DNA from: Nageia nagi
Lineage: Eukaryota > Pinophyta
DNA: 64,000 nucleotides
NCBI GenBank assembly: GCA_050084985.1
Contig: JBITNC010000001.1
Coordinates: forward strand, 210,552,001 to 210,616,000
Direction of reading: 5' to 3'
The position numbers were made by a program, and so were the translations under genes. Below are positions 1 to 12,200 of the stretch, in pieces. The notes under the pieces are model-generated. The model worked only from the letters and a program-made list of their open reading frames with translations. It was not told the DNA's origin and did not search any database. The first letter of the stretch is position 1, and the number at the start of each line of letters is the position of its first letter.

Positions 1-377
1 CTTAATATTAGTTACCAAGCTAATCTTTACAACACTTTGTACTCACACTATATATTAGTAAAGGAGTTTAGCAAAATATTGGAGCATCAACAAACCTCAC
101 CACAACTTCAAGATATCCTTCATATTATTATAGCTCATTAATCTCTTTAGATCCTTTATTTTTTTATTTTGAGGCTAGTTTTATATTTTAGTAGCAACTA
201 AAGGAGTTCATCAATTAGTGGTTAGCAAACCTACATTATGTGAGTGGGTTATGAAACTTAATCTTATTGTTCATTAGCATGGCAACTTGGCTAACCTTTA
301 AAATCTTCACATGGTATCATATATTCATTCTTATGTTTATAAAATTTTGGATACTAGAGAACCTTGAAACTATTTAA
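1..377 (+). repeat. TE-A: 3' part of an LTR (truncated by window edge)
   Basis: This stretch ends directly at a Met-tRNA primer binding site, so it is most simply the R/U5 end of a plus-strand LTR whose start lies outside the window. It carries a weak direct repeat of an 'aaggagtt...agcaaacc' phrase near 58-97 and 195-232. The expected terminal CA is not visible next to the PBS, probably through mutation. No matching second LTR was found in the window, so the element type (copia or gypsy) is undecided. Confidence 0.45.
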
Positions 378-378
378 T

Positions 379-390
379 TGGTATCAGAGC
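379..390 (+). other. TE-A primer binding site (initiator Met tRNA type)
   Basis: TGGTATCAGAGC is the standard plant LTR-retrotransposon PBS complementary to the 3' end of initiator Met tRNA. It is an exact match here and follows directly on the presumed LTR end. Confidence 0.7.
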
Positions 391-1016
391 TAACTAAATC
401 TAGATGGGTTCAATGAACCTATGATTGGTGTTATGGTGACATCTTAGGGGAGATCATCATCCTTTTTCAATGGAGTTAAAACATTTTCATATTAAGGGTT
501 AGATTGAAGGAATTTGTTTCTTCAATAAATTTCAATATCTCAAATACAAGAATTATAAAGTTATAATTTGGTGGAAAATACCAAAAGGGATGCATATTTT
601 TTAATTTTTATGATGTACACATCCTCCACTACAAATTGCAATGTATTTAATGAAGGCATTTATGCCTCATGTACTCATTGTAACATGATATCTACCTTAA
701 AAATGCTCAATATATTATTCACATATCTTAGAATATGCATTCACTCCTTCTATAATTTTTATTCAATGCTTCACTACCCATAACTTACATGCCTACAGTA
801 CCATCACTCCAACTTCCCATAGCCATGGCTTCTAATATATACCATCACTACACCATTACTCCTCCACTAACTCCACTCTAGAATATTCAATGCATAACCT
901 TATCATGCATGTATTTTTTTAGCACATGTATATTTATGGATTCAATATTTTTATTATAAAATACTAATGTTAATGTAGCCATAGTGTATCATGTTTTATT
1001 TTCAATTGCCATTATG
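391..1016 (+). other. TE-A internal leader, no recognisable protein
   Basis: The sequence after the PBS should be the 5' untranslated or gag region of TE-A. A 71-codon open frame at 568-783 shows no gag, protease or zinc-knuckle motif, and I do not call it a gene. Nothing else is identifiable here. Confidence 0.3.
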
Positions 1017-1245
1017 GCATAACCAAAGCCTCCTTTGCTAGTGTTGAGAGGTGTGTGCTTCTAAAAAAACCCATGGTTTCCTATGGAACCATTTATGATT
1101 AACTACATTATCCTTGGGTATTTCTACATCATTATAATATCATATTTACTATTATAGCACAACCAAATCCTCCTTTGTTAGTGGTGTTGAGAGAGGTGTG
1201 TACTTTTTTGTAGCAGCACATGAATACCCCATGGAACCATATATC
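1017..1245 (+). repeat. Imperfect direct duplication, two copies about 140 bp apart
   Basis: Copy 1 (about 1017-1100) and copy 2 (about 1156-1245) share the phrases 'aaccaaa-cctcctttg-tagtg' and 'ttgagag...ggtgtgt' and end at 'ccatggaaccat'. The copies differ by several substitutions and a short indel, so the duplication is old. It lies in TE-A interior or flanking sequence. Confidence 0.6.
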
Positions 1246-2799
1246 AAATGGTTTTTATTCCTTTATCCATAATTATAGCCAAAATAATAATTTATTAAGG
1301 TTATTTAATAAATTCAATTTAACCAAATAACAACAAAATAGAAATAAATAATAATGACATGAAATATGATAATGATCCTAATTGATCTTGACCTATCAAC
1401 CTAGATTAACAAAGCATACAAACTTGTACTTTATGTATCATGATAAATAAAGATGATATTTATCCCAAAGGTGATGAATGATAAGTTACCCTAATTGAAG
1501 GAGCCACCAATCCAAACTCAACCCAACAATAACACTAGGATCCCAATGGTATCACCTACTTACCTTTCCAATTTTTCTTAACCCTTTGCTATATGTTGTT
1601 GATATCCCATTGAAGATCAGAATATCACACATAATGGGTTTGAAAGATCATAGTAATGCAAAGCTTAGTGTATAAACAAATCTATATATGATAGGTGATG
1701 TTGAGAAACATTGATTAATAATAACATAAGTATATTACCACCTATTAAGGATTCTATATCATGTCATGATTAATCATACATAACCCCTATACCTTTATAG
1801 ATAGTAGGTCTAGTGCCAAGGCTCCTCCTTGGGATTATGGTGCATGTAGGCCAAGAATCCTTCTTGGTCTTATCTTCAAACTAACATATTATCATAAAAC
1901 ATAAAGATAGGTAAGTGTGCACACTAATAAGTGTAATTAATTAATTAAATAAAATGAATTATTACAAATACCTTAAAGGGTGTATTATAATTAAGTTAAA
2001 ATTCATTTTTTGATGTTAACTAATACCGTACTTTGAATGCAATTTGATACTTTTAGGACAAAAAAACTTAAATAATAAATTCAAAGTATAAAATAATAAA
2101 TAAAAATACTCCCCAAAAACTTTTCTTCATGATGGTAGCTTTTTATACTCTAGTTTTAACCAATGTTATTCCCCCTCTTTGGCTTGGTTGTGACATGATG
2201 AACCCCTCATCATTGGATCATCCCAAGGAAAAGATAAAGGAACCTATAATAATCTTAAATAATAAATATTTGGTACAAGAAATTGTTAAAAATTAAGATG
2301 TCAAAAATGTCCTTGGTGGCTTACCCATTAACATTATGATAAGAAATTACCTTTGGTTAAGAAGGAGTTGCTACCTCAAATTAATGATAAGGGATTACTA
2401 GTTTATGTAATAAATCATGTTGCCATGGAATTTGATAAGCATGCCCCTCCCTTATAGAGAGACCAATTATAAGCATTATAATATAAGATATGAAATGTTT
2501 AATGTTAAAAATATCATATGAAAAGCATTATATGAATAACTTTAATGATTTATGATAAGCAAAACATATGATATATTAAATATTTTATGATATGAGTAAT
2601 AAAGTATGATAATCATGATAAATAATATATGATAAGCATGTACATAGAAGTAAGTAATTTTAACCTTTTTCATTACTTAACATTACAAAGAAGCATATTT
2701 GATAAAAATAACTGAATTTAGTTGTATTAACATAATGGTATCACTCATAACTCAACAACATCATTTGGATCATATGTTAAGTTTTTTACCAATTTATTT
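1246..2799. other. Unassigned AT-rich sequence left of TE-B
   Basis: No protein motif is readable in any frame. Given that TE-B reads leftward, this may contain its 3' untranslated region and a decayed 3' LTR. No polypurine tract, LTR terminus or target duplication could be placed. Around 1810-1875 there are two 'ccaag(g/a)...ccttgg'-type short inverted motifs. Confidence 0.25.
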
Positions 2800-2809
2800 A
2801 AACAAAATA

Positions 2810-3260
2810 GAAAAGATATATATAACATGAAAAATATCAAACATAGAATCATTTGAGATGCATAAAATTTATTAGATTTTGTTCTTCTTTACCTTGAATG
2901 ATGGATAATTTATATGCTCCTTTTCCATAATTTGTAATGAATATATAAGGACCAATCCAATTAGGTTCAAATTTACTTTTATTTTAATTTTCTAGTGCTT
3001 TGGTATTTGTAAGATTTTCCTTTAAAACTAGGTCTCCTACCTTGAATTATTTAGGCTTAATATTTTGGCTATATACTCTTTTAATTCTAGAGTGGTATAC
3101 CCTTAGGTGTTCTAAAGCATTTACTCTTTTCTTATCTAGGACCTCTAGTTGTACTAATTTTACTTTCTTTTTATCTTTATAAAAAATAAAACCATCTAAA
3201 TACACATGTAATGATATGATGTCTAGTTCTAATGGAATAATGACTTCATCACCATACATT
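2810..3260 (-). pseudogene. TE-B integrase C-terminal region
   Basis: The minus-strand frame at 3047-3259 carries the typical post-catalytic signature of plant gypsy integrases: YGDE..IPLEL near its start, then a basic coiled stretch with LDKKRVNALEHLRVYHSR. The following sequence (about 2810-3040) continues with GDLVLKE and FEPNWIGPYI, the conserved end of the integrase C-terminal domain. Interrupting stops and frameshifts make it non-functional. In its family the domain follows the catalytic core and helps bind DNA. Confidence 0.75.
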
Positions 3261-4030
3261 AAAGAGAAAAGAGTTACCCCAACAACAATCCTTAGACTAA
3301 TTCTATAATCTCACAAAGAATAAGGTAATTTTCCATGCTAATATTTATGAAGTTTTTCAATAGTTTAGATAAGATACTTTTTATGAATTTATTAGAGGCT
3401 TCAAATTTACAATTACTTAAAGGATGATAAGGGGTATAAAAAATATTTTTATATGATATTTGTTACAAAAATAATATTTAACTTCATTACCTTACAATCT
3501 TATACCATTATCCATAAATAATTTAGAAGAACACATCATATCTAGAAATGATATATTTGATTAGAAATTCAACAATCTTACCTCCTTTAGTTGACTTCAT
3601 ATGAATAGCTTCCACCCACTTTATAAAATACTTCATGGTTATTATGAGAAACTTATGGACATCTCTATAAATAGGGTTAATCCTTTCCATAAAATAAAGT
3701 GACCAAATAGAAAAAGGCCAAGAAAAAATAATAGAGTGAAATCCATGTGATATGCAAATACATCTCTATATCATTCACATGCATCAAAATAAATAGCAAA
3801 AAAGTAATAATATTTAGTTAAATTAATAAATACAAAAGCATGAGAAGGTATACTTAAATTTTAAATTATAAGGATTATTTGTTCATCTTCAATATTAATA
3901 CGAGCAAGAGAAGAAGAACCAACCATACAATAAACATACCTATTAATATCTCTTAGGATACTTTCAATCTCATACTCATCAAAATACATGAGAATATTTA
4001 TTTCCATTTCCTTATATGGTTGTAACTTTG
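3261..4030 (-). pseudogene. TE-B integrase core, heavily decayed
   Basis: Between the aRNH and the integrase C-terminus the minus strand should encode the zinc finger and D,D,E core. Only scattered fragments in shifting frames remain, for example a 'GWKLF'-like stretch near 3600-3625 and 'DNGIRL' near 3505. The catalytic triad cannot be confirmed. The assignment rests mainly on position between two recognised domains. Confidence 0.45.
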
Positions 4031-4300
4031 CATCTTTAGCTATTTAGATGTCACTGACTTATTTACGACCAACTATGAATCACCAAAGATCTTGATCTAC
4101 TACACCTTTAGAAGTATAGTGACCTAATATAAAATCTTCATACTTAGCCATATTATTAGTATAATCAAAAATTAATTTATAATACATAATAATAACATCA
4201 CCATGTGGAATAATTAGTATGATTCCTACCCACCTCCATGAATATACTTAGAGTTGTCAAAAAATAGAGTGTATTTATCTTTTTCTTTTTAAATATATGA
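4031..4300 (-). pseudogene. TE-B archaeal-type RNase H (aRNH)
   Basis: The minus strand reads FDNSKYIHGGGVGIIL, then a short beta-hairpin and DYTNNMAKYEDFILG. This matches the aRNH consensus (FDGA...GAGVVL, then TNN.AEYEAL.LGL). The conserved Glu of the AEYEAL motif is Lys (AKYEDF), so the active site is broken. In the Tat group this second RNase H was acquired in addition to the original retroviral-type one. Stops follow in the second half. Confidence 0.75.
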
Positions 4301-4515
4301 AAACCTTAGGGTACTTAGGTTCAATAATGGAACAATGCCACTTGGATTAAGCATCATCACTGAGATCATGGGGATATGTGGTACCTATATCATCATGAAA
4401 TTCCTCTTGAACCACATCATTTTTATTTCTTGGATGATGTTTGATGAAATCTACAATAGCCTATCCCTTAATGGATTTAGGAGTTACAAAAACCAAGTAA
4501 TATTCCTAAAGCAAC
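4301..4515 (-). pseudogene. TE-B RNase H-aRNH linker
   Basis: The minus strand contains KSIKG-AIVDFIKHHP, matching the conserved linker after the gypsy RNase H (K.LKGQ.IADFLA.HP). The Gln is a stop codon. The segment is cut at the TE-C LTR boundary. It shows that TE-B once continued rightward into RNase H and RT. Confidence 0.7.
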
Positions 4516-4599
4516 TATAGACACCTAAATCTAGCACCTTGCACTACATTTGGTCCAACCCTCTTTTATCATTAGCATGTTTATTAAATACTAGCATTA

Positions 4600-5210
4600 G
4601 TCAAGCATATTTTATCAAATGTTGTTGATCTTGGTCATATTAATGATATTTTATCAATAATCATTTACTTGTTTTTATCATATTCATTTATTGAGAAATC
4701 GTAATTAATATTTATCATATTAAATGCTTTTTTACCTTAGTCATTCACATGGAAATTGTAATTATTATTTTTTATATTAATTACATTTTGATCATAGTCA
4801 ATTATTTGAAAAATGTGAGTGGTATTAGTCATGTGTTTTATCATAGCAAATTACTTTAAAAAATGCATGTAATATTAGTCATGCTAGTTGTGTTTTTTAT
4901 CATAATCATTTACTTGGAAATTATAATTATTATTTTTCATATTAATTGCATTTTGATCATATTCAATTGTTTTAAAAATGAAAATAATATTAGTGTTATT
5001 AATCATATTTTTTATCATAATCATTTACTTAGAAAGTAAATTAATATTAGTTATATTAATTGTATTTTTTACCATGATCACTTGTTTGGAAAATTGCAAT
5101 TAATATCTATCATATTAGTTGTGATTTAATAATAATCATTTATTTATAAACTATTGATTAGTATTAGTCACATTAATCATATTTGATCATTTATTTTATT
5201 AAATCAAAAT
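4600..5210 (+). repeat. Degenerate minisatellite inside the TE-C LTR
   Basis: A phrase of roughly 70-100 bp recurs about six times with drift: 'atcatttacttggaaattgtaatt', 'aatattagtcatattaa', then 't(t)gcattttgatcata'. Clear starts of the 'catttacttggaaa' element are near 4667, 4745, 4907, 5022 and 5088. The array is confined to the U3 part of the LTR, upstream of the TATA box. Confidence 0.6.
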
Positions 5211-5578
5211 AAAATTTATTTAAATAGAATAAATATTTATCTTGTTTCATTAATGTTAGTCATACTAAGATTACTAATTTGTTTATTGCTAATAAGTGAA
5301 AAAATAGCTGGATAGGAATGCCACATAATCTTACCATGTCATTAATAAATCATTCAGTAAAGAAGAAGAAAAATCTTGAACTCCAATTATTATTTTGTTA
5401 ACTCACTATTCTTTTCCAAATATGCTCAACAAAGTAGACATGAAAAATAAATGGGAATATTCCTAATTTATCTCAAATTTATTGTAATCAAATCCAATCA
5501 AGTTTCAAATAAGAAATAATAATTTTTAGATTGAAATACATTTGAAATTTGAATTCAAATAATCACATTTGAAGATAA

Positions 5579-5588
5579 ACTATAAAAG
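5579..5588 (+). promoter_or_regulatory. TE-C LTR TATA box
   Basis: ACTATAAAAG lies about 410 bp before the LTR end, a plausible position for the RNA polymerase II promoter of the element. No activity can be inferred. Confidence 0.5.
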
Positions 5589-6002
5589 TAATCTCCCTTC
5601 ATAGTTTTTATCTTTTAAATTGGTAAATTCTTAAGTTTTGAAGCTACGAATTTGAGAATATTTGATATCTAGTAAGTATTATTTAACTTCTAAGAGGAAG
5701 ATATATGCATTCTTGGTATTGGCACAAGATAGGAATCTAAGATTCCAAGCCTTACTTCTCCTATTAGACCTCTGCAATACCCATAAATATTTTCTACATA
5801 GTTTTTATATTTTATTTCAATAGTAGCTTAGTTTTATCATATACTCATAATCATGATCTTAACTTTTAGTTTTCTTATTATAGATTGAAAAATGCTAAGG
5901 GTCAAAGAATTTCATTAGTAAAACACCATAACATTTCTAGAAACACCTAGGTTCAATGCATTTCATCATTAGATTGGATATTGGGCATTTTTTAATACAT
6001 TT

Positions 6003-6020
6003 TGGTATCAATTCCATAGA
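6003..6020 (+). other. TE-C primer binding site (probable)
   Basis: TGGTATCAATTCCATAG starts four bases after the LTR end. It begins with the obligatory TGG and resembles the Met-type PBS for the first eight bases, but then departs from it. The tRNA partner is uncertain. Confidence 0.45.
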
Positions 6021-7599
6021 GGTAGATACCAACATCAAGCATTCATTATTATCAGATAAATCTAGTATTTCTTAAAACCACCTTGAGTAGTTTATGTGAT
6101 ATATTTTAAGAAATGTTTACTTGAAAGGATGACTTGAAAAATCCCTCTTGGGTGTTTTAATCAAATCTTTTATTTTTTTAGTTTTATGCATTAAGGAAGT
6201 AGTATAGCATACATACAAATCTATATGTTCAAATTGGACTAATCTTGGAAGGGGTCATTTTTATTCAAAACATTTTGGAATAACCAATGGGACATCCCTT
6301 TATCCATTTTGGTAAGGATCCTTTGCTTACATCATTTAAATTTAGATTTCACTAATATTTTTCATGGTATAAGCATTTTATTAAGTTTTTCTATGTATTA
6401 TGGTTTTTAGTTTCTATTTTTTCCACTATGTTTATGTATTTTGGACATTTGTGAATTTCAAAGTGAGATAGTGAAAACACCTACACATTTCATAAATACA
6501 ACAATATTTTTAGAGGTTGCATATTTTGGGTCATCCTAGCATTTTTCTAAATGGGACCACATTTTTTTTGCAACAATTTTGGCTAACATTGAGGTGCATA
6601 AATCCTAATTTTTGATGTTTATGATTTCTATTTTCTATATGTGTAATTTAGCTGAAATAAAAAAATTTAAAGGTTAATGAACTAGGATTGGTGATATTAT
6701 CTAGAGTATGTGTGCTTTTTCAACTATAGAAATCTTTCATAAAACTAATGTATGCTCTCCCCTTGAAATAAAGGTGATCTTAGGCAATTAAAGAAATGTT
6801 TTGAGAGGTTATGATTTAAAAACCACATTAAACAACCCTAAGGTTTGGATTATGCTCTCCCCTATGCTAAAAAAGTGATCTTGGGAGATCAAAAGATGTT
6901 TTGATGATGCTAAAGGGAAAAAACCTTGTATTTCATTAATTCACCTTTACATTTATAGTTGTACATATACAAAAGGGAATAATTAGATTTCATCACCAAG
7001 GCTCATTCTCATCATAAATAAGTAGATAGGTCTCTTGGATTTAATCACTAAATACCTGGACTATGCTTGTCCCACTAACCAAGATAATATTTCCCTAGGT
7101 TTCAACAAACCCCACTTGTGAACTTGGTTAATGTGAGGGTCAACCTTAGTTAATTTTTCTTTCTTTAGGACTAGTATTTGGATAATTTTAAACAAGCTTT
7201 ACTAGCTTAATTTAAGAAAAATAAACATTATACTTTTACAAAATAGTATTATATGGTTGCAAGATGAATATACATTGATTATATGTGAGTGTATAAATTA
7301 ATATTTATTTTCTTCTATGTATGTTTATTTTCTTTCTATGAATTTGAAGCCTAAAAATTTGAAAATCCAATATCAAAATTAGAAATAATCTTAAAATTTT
7401 GAACTTTACTAAAATACCCTCACATTTTAGAAATGTTATCATGTTTTTCCTTTCTATAAATGCTAGCATGTTTCATCAAAATATCAAAATGCAGCTGCAT
7501 TTTCAAATAGAGAGCATCAAAATTAAAACTTTTTAGCAAAAATCATTGTAATAATAAGGAATCAATCTCAATAGATCCTTAAAAATCTATAAGACTCTA
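6021..7599 (+). other. TE-C 5' leader, non-coding
   Basis: About 1.6 kb between PBS and first gag-like sequence. Long leaders are common in Tat elements. An imperfect repeat of 'tatgctctcccc...aaa-gtgatctt-g' occurs near 6749-6785 and 6850-6885. No protein similarity is visible. Confidence 0.35.
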
Positions 7600-9150
7600 T
7601 TCCTCCTATGTCAAAAGTAATATAACCAACCAATGGAAATCTTATTGATGAATTTGACCAATATATGTTAAATAATTATGATGCTATATTGAAGGTTCTC
7701 AAATCTAAATAACTTGCTAATCAACCAAGTTCTTTAGCTATGCAAAATAATCAACCTCAAACTAATCCCTTAAGAAAATAAGCTCATATTTAGAACTTTT
7801 AGGATCCAAATGTTGATTTAACCTCCATTCATAACAAATCAATCCTTTCATATCCTCCATGCAAGATGCCTCAAGGCTTGAACCATTGTTGGCTTCCACT
7901 CAACATAGAATTGATATACTATAAATATTGAAAGTTGGAAATCATGATTTGAATAATAATATAACTTATGAGCAATTATGTAATGAGATAATACACCCTT
8001 TAGTTCCATTTTATACTTAGCCTTAAAATTTTAAGCTCCCTAAATTTAATAAATTTAAAGGAAAATAATACCCCAAAAATCATTTAAGGGTGTTTAAACA
8101 TGAATGCTATCTTATTAATCACATTTATCCCTTTATGTTGAGAATTTTTCTAATGACTTTGGATGGATAAGCACTTGATTCATATAATACTTTGGGAAAA
8201 CACTCTCTCCATACCTTTCAAAAATTGGTAAATCTTTTTGTTAATCATTTTCTAATAAATATTAAGAGAAAAATAACTTCAAGTGATTTGTATAACCTTA
8301 AGTAATTTCAAGATGAAGCAATCATTGATTATGTGATAATATTAAGATTTTTTATTTATGAACTTACATTTCCTATTCCTCAATTTGAATTAAACCACTT
8401 TTTTGCTAAAAGTTGTATCATACATATTTCAAACAAACTTCAAATTCAACATTTACCTTCCTTTGAAGAAACCATTTGTATGGTTAAAAGAATTGAAGAT
8501 GTAAATTTCCAAAATGATGATGTTAAATTAAAGAGTAAACAAGATTACTAAAAGAAAAAGAGTGGAGGTCCATTTCCTTTACCTACCCAACCACATATTA
8601 ACCAAGTCACATTAATCCAACCATCCATTATACCACATCTTCCTCCTATAACAACACCAACAAATCCATATCTAATTCAAACCAAGGCTAAAGTTTAAGG
8701 GAATCAACTTAGACAAAGATCATCAAGATTGAAAAGTGACTACACTCCACTTATATATATCTTATCTAATATTTTACAAAAATACCTTAATGTTCAAATT
8801 ATTACTCTTCGATATATTAGACAAGAATACCCTAATGTTCTAAAGCTTGTTTAGTATAAAGATAATGAATATTGTACTTTTCATAAAGCTAAAGGACACT
8901 AAATAGATAAGTTTCACACTTAAAAAATGTGACTCAATACCTTATTTAAATAGGGTACCTTATCATTGATAATTCACTTGCACCCTCTAATAAAAATCTT
9001 AATTTTTATAAGGATCCTTCACTAAGGCAAAATCAAATAAAAGCAAATCAAGTTAATTATGTAGATCCTTCATTTATGCACATTTTATTGGGATTATTCA
9101 TGTTGTTACATGAAATCAAAAATTGTTAAATAATCCTTTTAATCAAGATG
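7600..9150 (+). pseudogene. TE-C gag
   Basis: The capsid-like region is interrupted by many stops. The best preserved part is 8333-8551, where the gag helix continues as a readable 72-residue frame (ELTFPIPQFELNHFF, then PSFEETICMVKRIED). Downstream at about 8740-8960 the frame gives SDYTPL, then YCTFHKAKGH-IDKFHT, matching the gag tail motif CxYHK..GHDT(D/E)xC with Cys lost at the end. Gag would form the virus-like particle. It precedes protease in the same frame zone. Confidence 0.65.
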
Positions 9151-9158
9151 CCTAAATT

Positions 9159-9900
9159 TTGAAACCACCTCATCAAAGGCATAGTGATCAAATAGGATCT
9201 CTCCCCAACCATGGTCCAAGAGGTTGTCCTCCAAAAAAAAGATGTCATGTTTTCATTATTAAACCAAATATAATACATCAATTTAAATATTCACCCATAA
9301 AGATATCTATTTATGATTTAATTCAAAAATCCAAAGCACATAAAGATGCTCACATGAAAGTTTCAAATTCCATTGAGTTACAAATAGAATATGTTTATGC
9401 TTTCATAAACTTTATGGACCATGTTCAATTATGTGATTTAGGAACCATAACTTTTAATGAGCATGAAATTATGGAGGCATGACTTCTTGGACCATATCCC
9501 CCACTCTTTATCATTACTTTCATGGAAGGGGAAAATTTTAAAAGATTATAAATTGATAATGGTTCAAGTCTTAATGTTATATCATCTTCAACTTTAGATC
9601 ACCTTAAAATACCTCAAAATCATTTATCCTCTTCCACATTATAACTAAGAGCTTTCAATGATAATATATCTTCCATTATGGGTACTACTATTCTACAACT
9701 TCATGTGGATCCTATAACTTTACATATATTATTTCATATCATTAAAGATCTTTGCATTATAATATTTTACTTGGAATACTATGGATAGTAGAAATGAGGT
9801 GTATTCCTTCTTCTTTGCATCGATGTATTAAGTTTATTCATGAAGGAAAAATGCATTATATTAAATCTAATTTTAAACCATTTCAATATTGAAATTATAT
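9159..9900 (+). pseudogene. TE-C aspartic protease region
   Basis: The frame 9159-9482 carries the pre-protease segment of Tat polyproteins (ISIYDLIQKSKAHKDAHM and ITFNEHEI). The next part reads IDNGSSLNVISSSTLDHL, the protease active-site stretch; families show D-(S/G/N)-G here, so the Asp and Gly are still present. LRAFND, HVDPITLH and a decayed YNILLG.PWI-like block follow up to about 9890. Stops, including one just upstream of the active site, make it inactive. Its role would be cleavage of the Gag-Pol precursor. Confidence 0.75.
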
Positions 9901-11390
9901 TTCTTCCCCTCATGAAATCATTCTTTCTTCCACAAATCTTGTGCTAATCAATTCTCCATCCATTTTTGTTCAATCTAATGTTGTGTATCCCAATGACATT
10001 ACTTCTATTACTAAATTAAATGAAACATCTATTGTTAGTTATACATATTCCCATATATGTGAGTATAAATTAAATGATAAATATATCACTCTACCTAATA
10101 TTCTTTCAATTATAGAGATTGGTCATCCTAAAATTTCTACTAAATCTAAGAAACCATGTCTCAAATCTATATTCATTTTTCATGAAGGGAATGATATGTT
10201 AAGGATAGATACATCAAGTAAGGAACCTAAACCTTGTTCTTCATTTAGTTCTCCTCTTGATAATTTGTTAAAATTTACATTTTACACATAATGTTTTGAT
10301 AAAAAATATGGTTGTAAATCACATGGACTTGGTAAATATGAACAATGTTTAAAAGATTAACCCATTATTATGGATTCTATAAAACCTTTGATAAAATTGG
10401 TTTGGGATATCAAAGATAAACATTAATCATTAGTGCACCTCATGTTGTATCAAATGAAAAGGAACCATCTCATAAAGAAGATATTTCTAATCATACACTT
10501 TCTTAACAACTTTGTGTTGAATCTAAATCGGATCTATCTTTAGAAATTTTATATTCTATCAATATCCTTTCACATGAGTTTATTCTATAAATCAATGTTA
10601 GACTATGGTCATATAATTTTATGGTCATTGATAATTCTATTTTCTTTGGTCATGATCTTGATGCTTTTGTTGTTTATTTTTATCCTTCCTTCAATACAAG
10701 CTTACCTCATGATTATGACATTACTAGATCTCCTTTAGATTTCATGTTAAATTTGGATTATGAGAAGTTTATTAAATATTTTACAAATAGTTATGTGAAA
10801 TATTTCTTTGAGGTTAAGTTTTTTCATGTATGATCCATTTGATAATTCTATTTTCACTATATATACATTTATTTTTACACCTTTTACATATTTTGTGAAT
10901 GGATTGCATCATATTCATGCTGATCTTGAGAAAATTAATTTTTCATTAGAAAATTATCTTATTTATTTATATTATTTTCTAAGTGATGAGTCTATACTCA
11001 ATTATATTAGGGGTTATATTTATCTTCCTTCATCAACAAGGATCTTTATTTTTCAATTTAAAATATGGAAGGATATTTTGGTCAATATTCTTTTAACTAT
11101 GATACTTATGATAATACTATTCTTAATATGGAAGAATACTTTAACAAATATAACTCACAATATGAGGAATATGAACTTAATTTACTCCCTACCCTCACAA
11201 TTAGAAATATACTTATCATATGTTAATTAAAGAAACCATTGAGATTGACATTTGTGAATATCCTAATAAGTAACACAAATTCAATTTATCAATATTATTA
11301 AGGAATAAATACAAAATTTTGCTTGTACATATGCTGACATTCTTGGATTAGATTCCAATTTATTTGTTCATAATATTACCCTTGAAGAAT
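9901..11390 (+). pseudogene. TE-C protease-RT spacer with a possible G-patch remnant
   Basis: This 1.5 kb holds long but lightly conserved frames (9941-10291, 10621-10833, 10808-11230). Near 10305-10360 the frame reads YGCKSHGLGKYEQ, which resembles the glycine-rich GLG core of the G-patch found between protease and RT in some Tat polyproteins. The later frames are acidic and aromatic linker sequence without catalytic motifs. I place them as the linker of one polyprotein, not as separate genes. Confidence 0.5.
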
Positions 11391-12200
11391 CTACAAAAAT
11401 TGTAAATAAAAATAATAGAAATATGCACCCAAAAGTTGCACTCCTTATTAAAGGAATTTAAAATTTTTTTGATTTTGGTATTATTATGCTTATTGATTAT
11501 CCTAAGTGGGTATCTAATGTTGTTATTGTTGATACAAAGAATAGGGGAATTCATATTTATACTAATTTTTGAGATATAAACAAATATTGTTTAAAAGATG
11601 GTTTTTCCTTCCCTAGAATTGATAATATTATATATTTTACTTTTGTTCATGAAATAATTTCACTTATGGATGATTTTAGTGCATATAATAAGATTCATAT
11701 TGCAACAAAAGATTAACATAAAATACCTTCACAACACCTTGGGGAAACTTTTGCTATAAGATCATGCCCTTTGGTTTAAAGAATGCAAGCTCTGCTTAGC
11801 AACATGCTATGAATTATATATTTAATGATTAAACATGTGATATTATTGAATACTATTTTGATAATTTATTCACCAAATATAAAACTAAATATAAAAACCT
11901 TGAAGTTATTGAAAAGAATTTTGAAAGACTCCTTGAACATAATATTAAATGTAATCTAAAAATGTGTGTCTTTGGTGTAACTTCTAGTAACATTTTGGGT
12001 TATATTATTTTTAGAAGAGGGATTGAGGTTGATCCTACCAAAATCAAAGATATAATTGAAATGTATATTCATCTTAACCTTAAAGAAATAAGAATATTAC
12101 CAAGAAAAATTAATGCAATTCATATATTTATTACATAATTATTAGACAAATGTAAACTTTCTAATCACCTTTTAAATAAATGTATCAAATTTTAATATAT
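11391..12200 (+). pseudogene. TE-C reverse transcriptase
   Basis: The RT palm is recognisable by order of motifs. YPKWVSNVV comes near 11500, then the block corresponding to R.C.DFRDLN (read as IHIYTNF-DINKYCLKDGFS). SLMDDFSAYNKIHIA follows near 11665, and then a stretch corresponding to the PFGLKNA.ATYQR motif at about 11767-11815. The usual YVDD position falls in a frame-shifted, mutated stretch around 11855, and no intact YVDD can be read. The enzyme would copy element RNA into cDNA. Confidence 0.7.

Larger units (their letters stand above)
2800..4515 (-). mobile_element. TE-B: truncated Tat-group Ty3/gypsy fragment
   Basis: On the minus strand this reads, from right to left, the RNase H to aRNH linker, aRNH, a badly decayed integrase core and the integrase C-terminus. 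That order (aRNH between RNase H and integrase) is the usual Tat arrangement and matches TE-C and TE-E here. The fragment is cut at about 4516, where a plus-strand LTR (TE-C) begins, so RT, protease and gag are missing from this side. No LTR was recognised at the left end. Confidence 0.7.
4516..5999 (+). repeat. TE-C 5' LTR (1484 bp)
   Basis: The segment starts TATAGACACC, a decayed TGTAGACACC start of the kind seen at other Tat LTRs in this window, and ends AATACA directly before a PBS-like TTTGGTATCA. It holds a TATA box at 5579-5588 and a tandem array at 4600-5210. It interrupts TE-B. No matching 3' LTR was found after the TE-C integrase, so the boundaries rest on termini, PBS and promoter and not on an LTR pair. 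Confidence 0.6.

Noticed and set aside
568-783. Open frame of 71 codons after the TE-A PBS
   Set aside because: No gag or other family motif, low-complexity composition, and similar frames arise by chance in AT-rich DNA.
2710-2745. 'aatggtatcactcat' near the TE-B end as a PBS
   Set aside because: Wrong strand and context for TE-B, and no adjacent LTR terminus.
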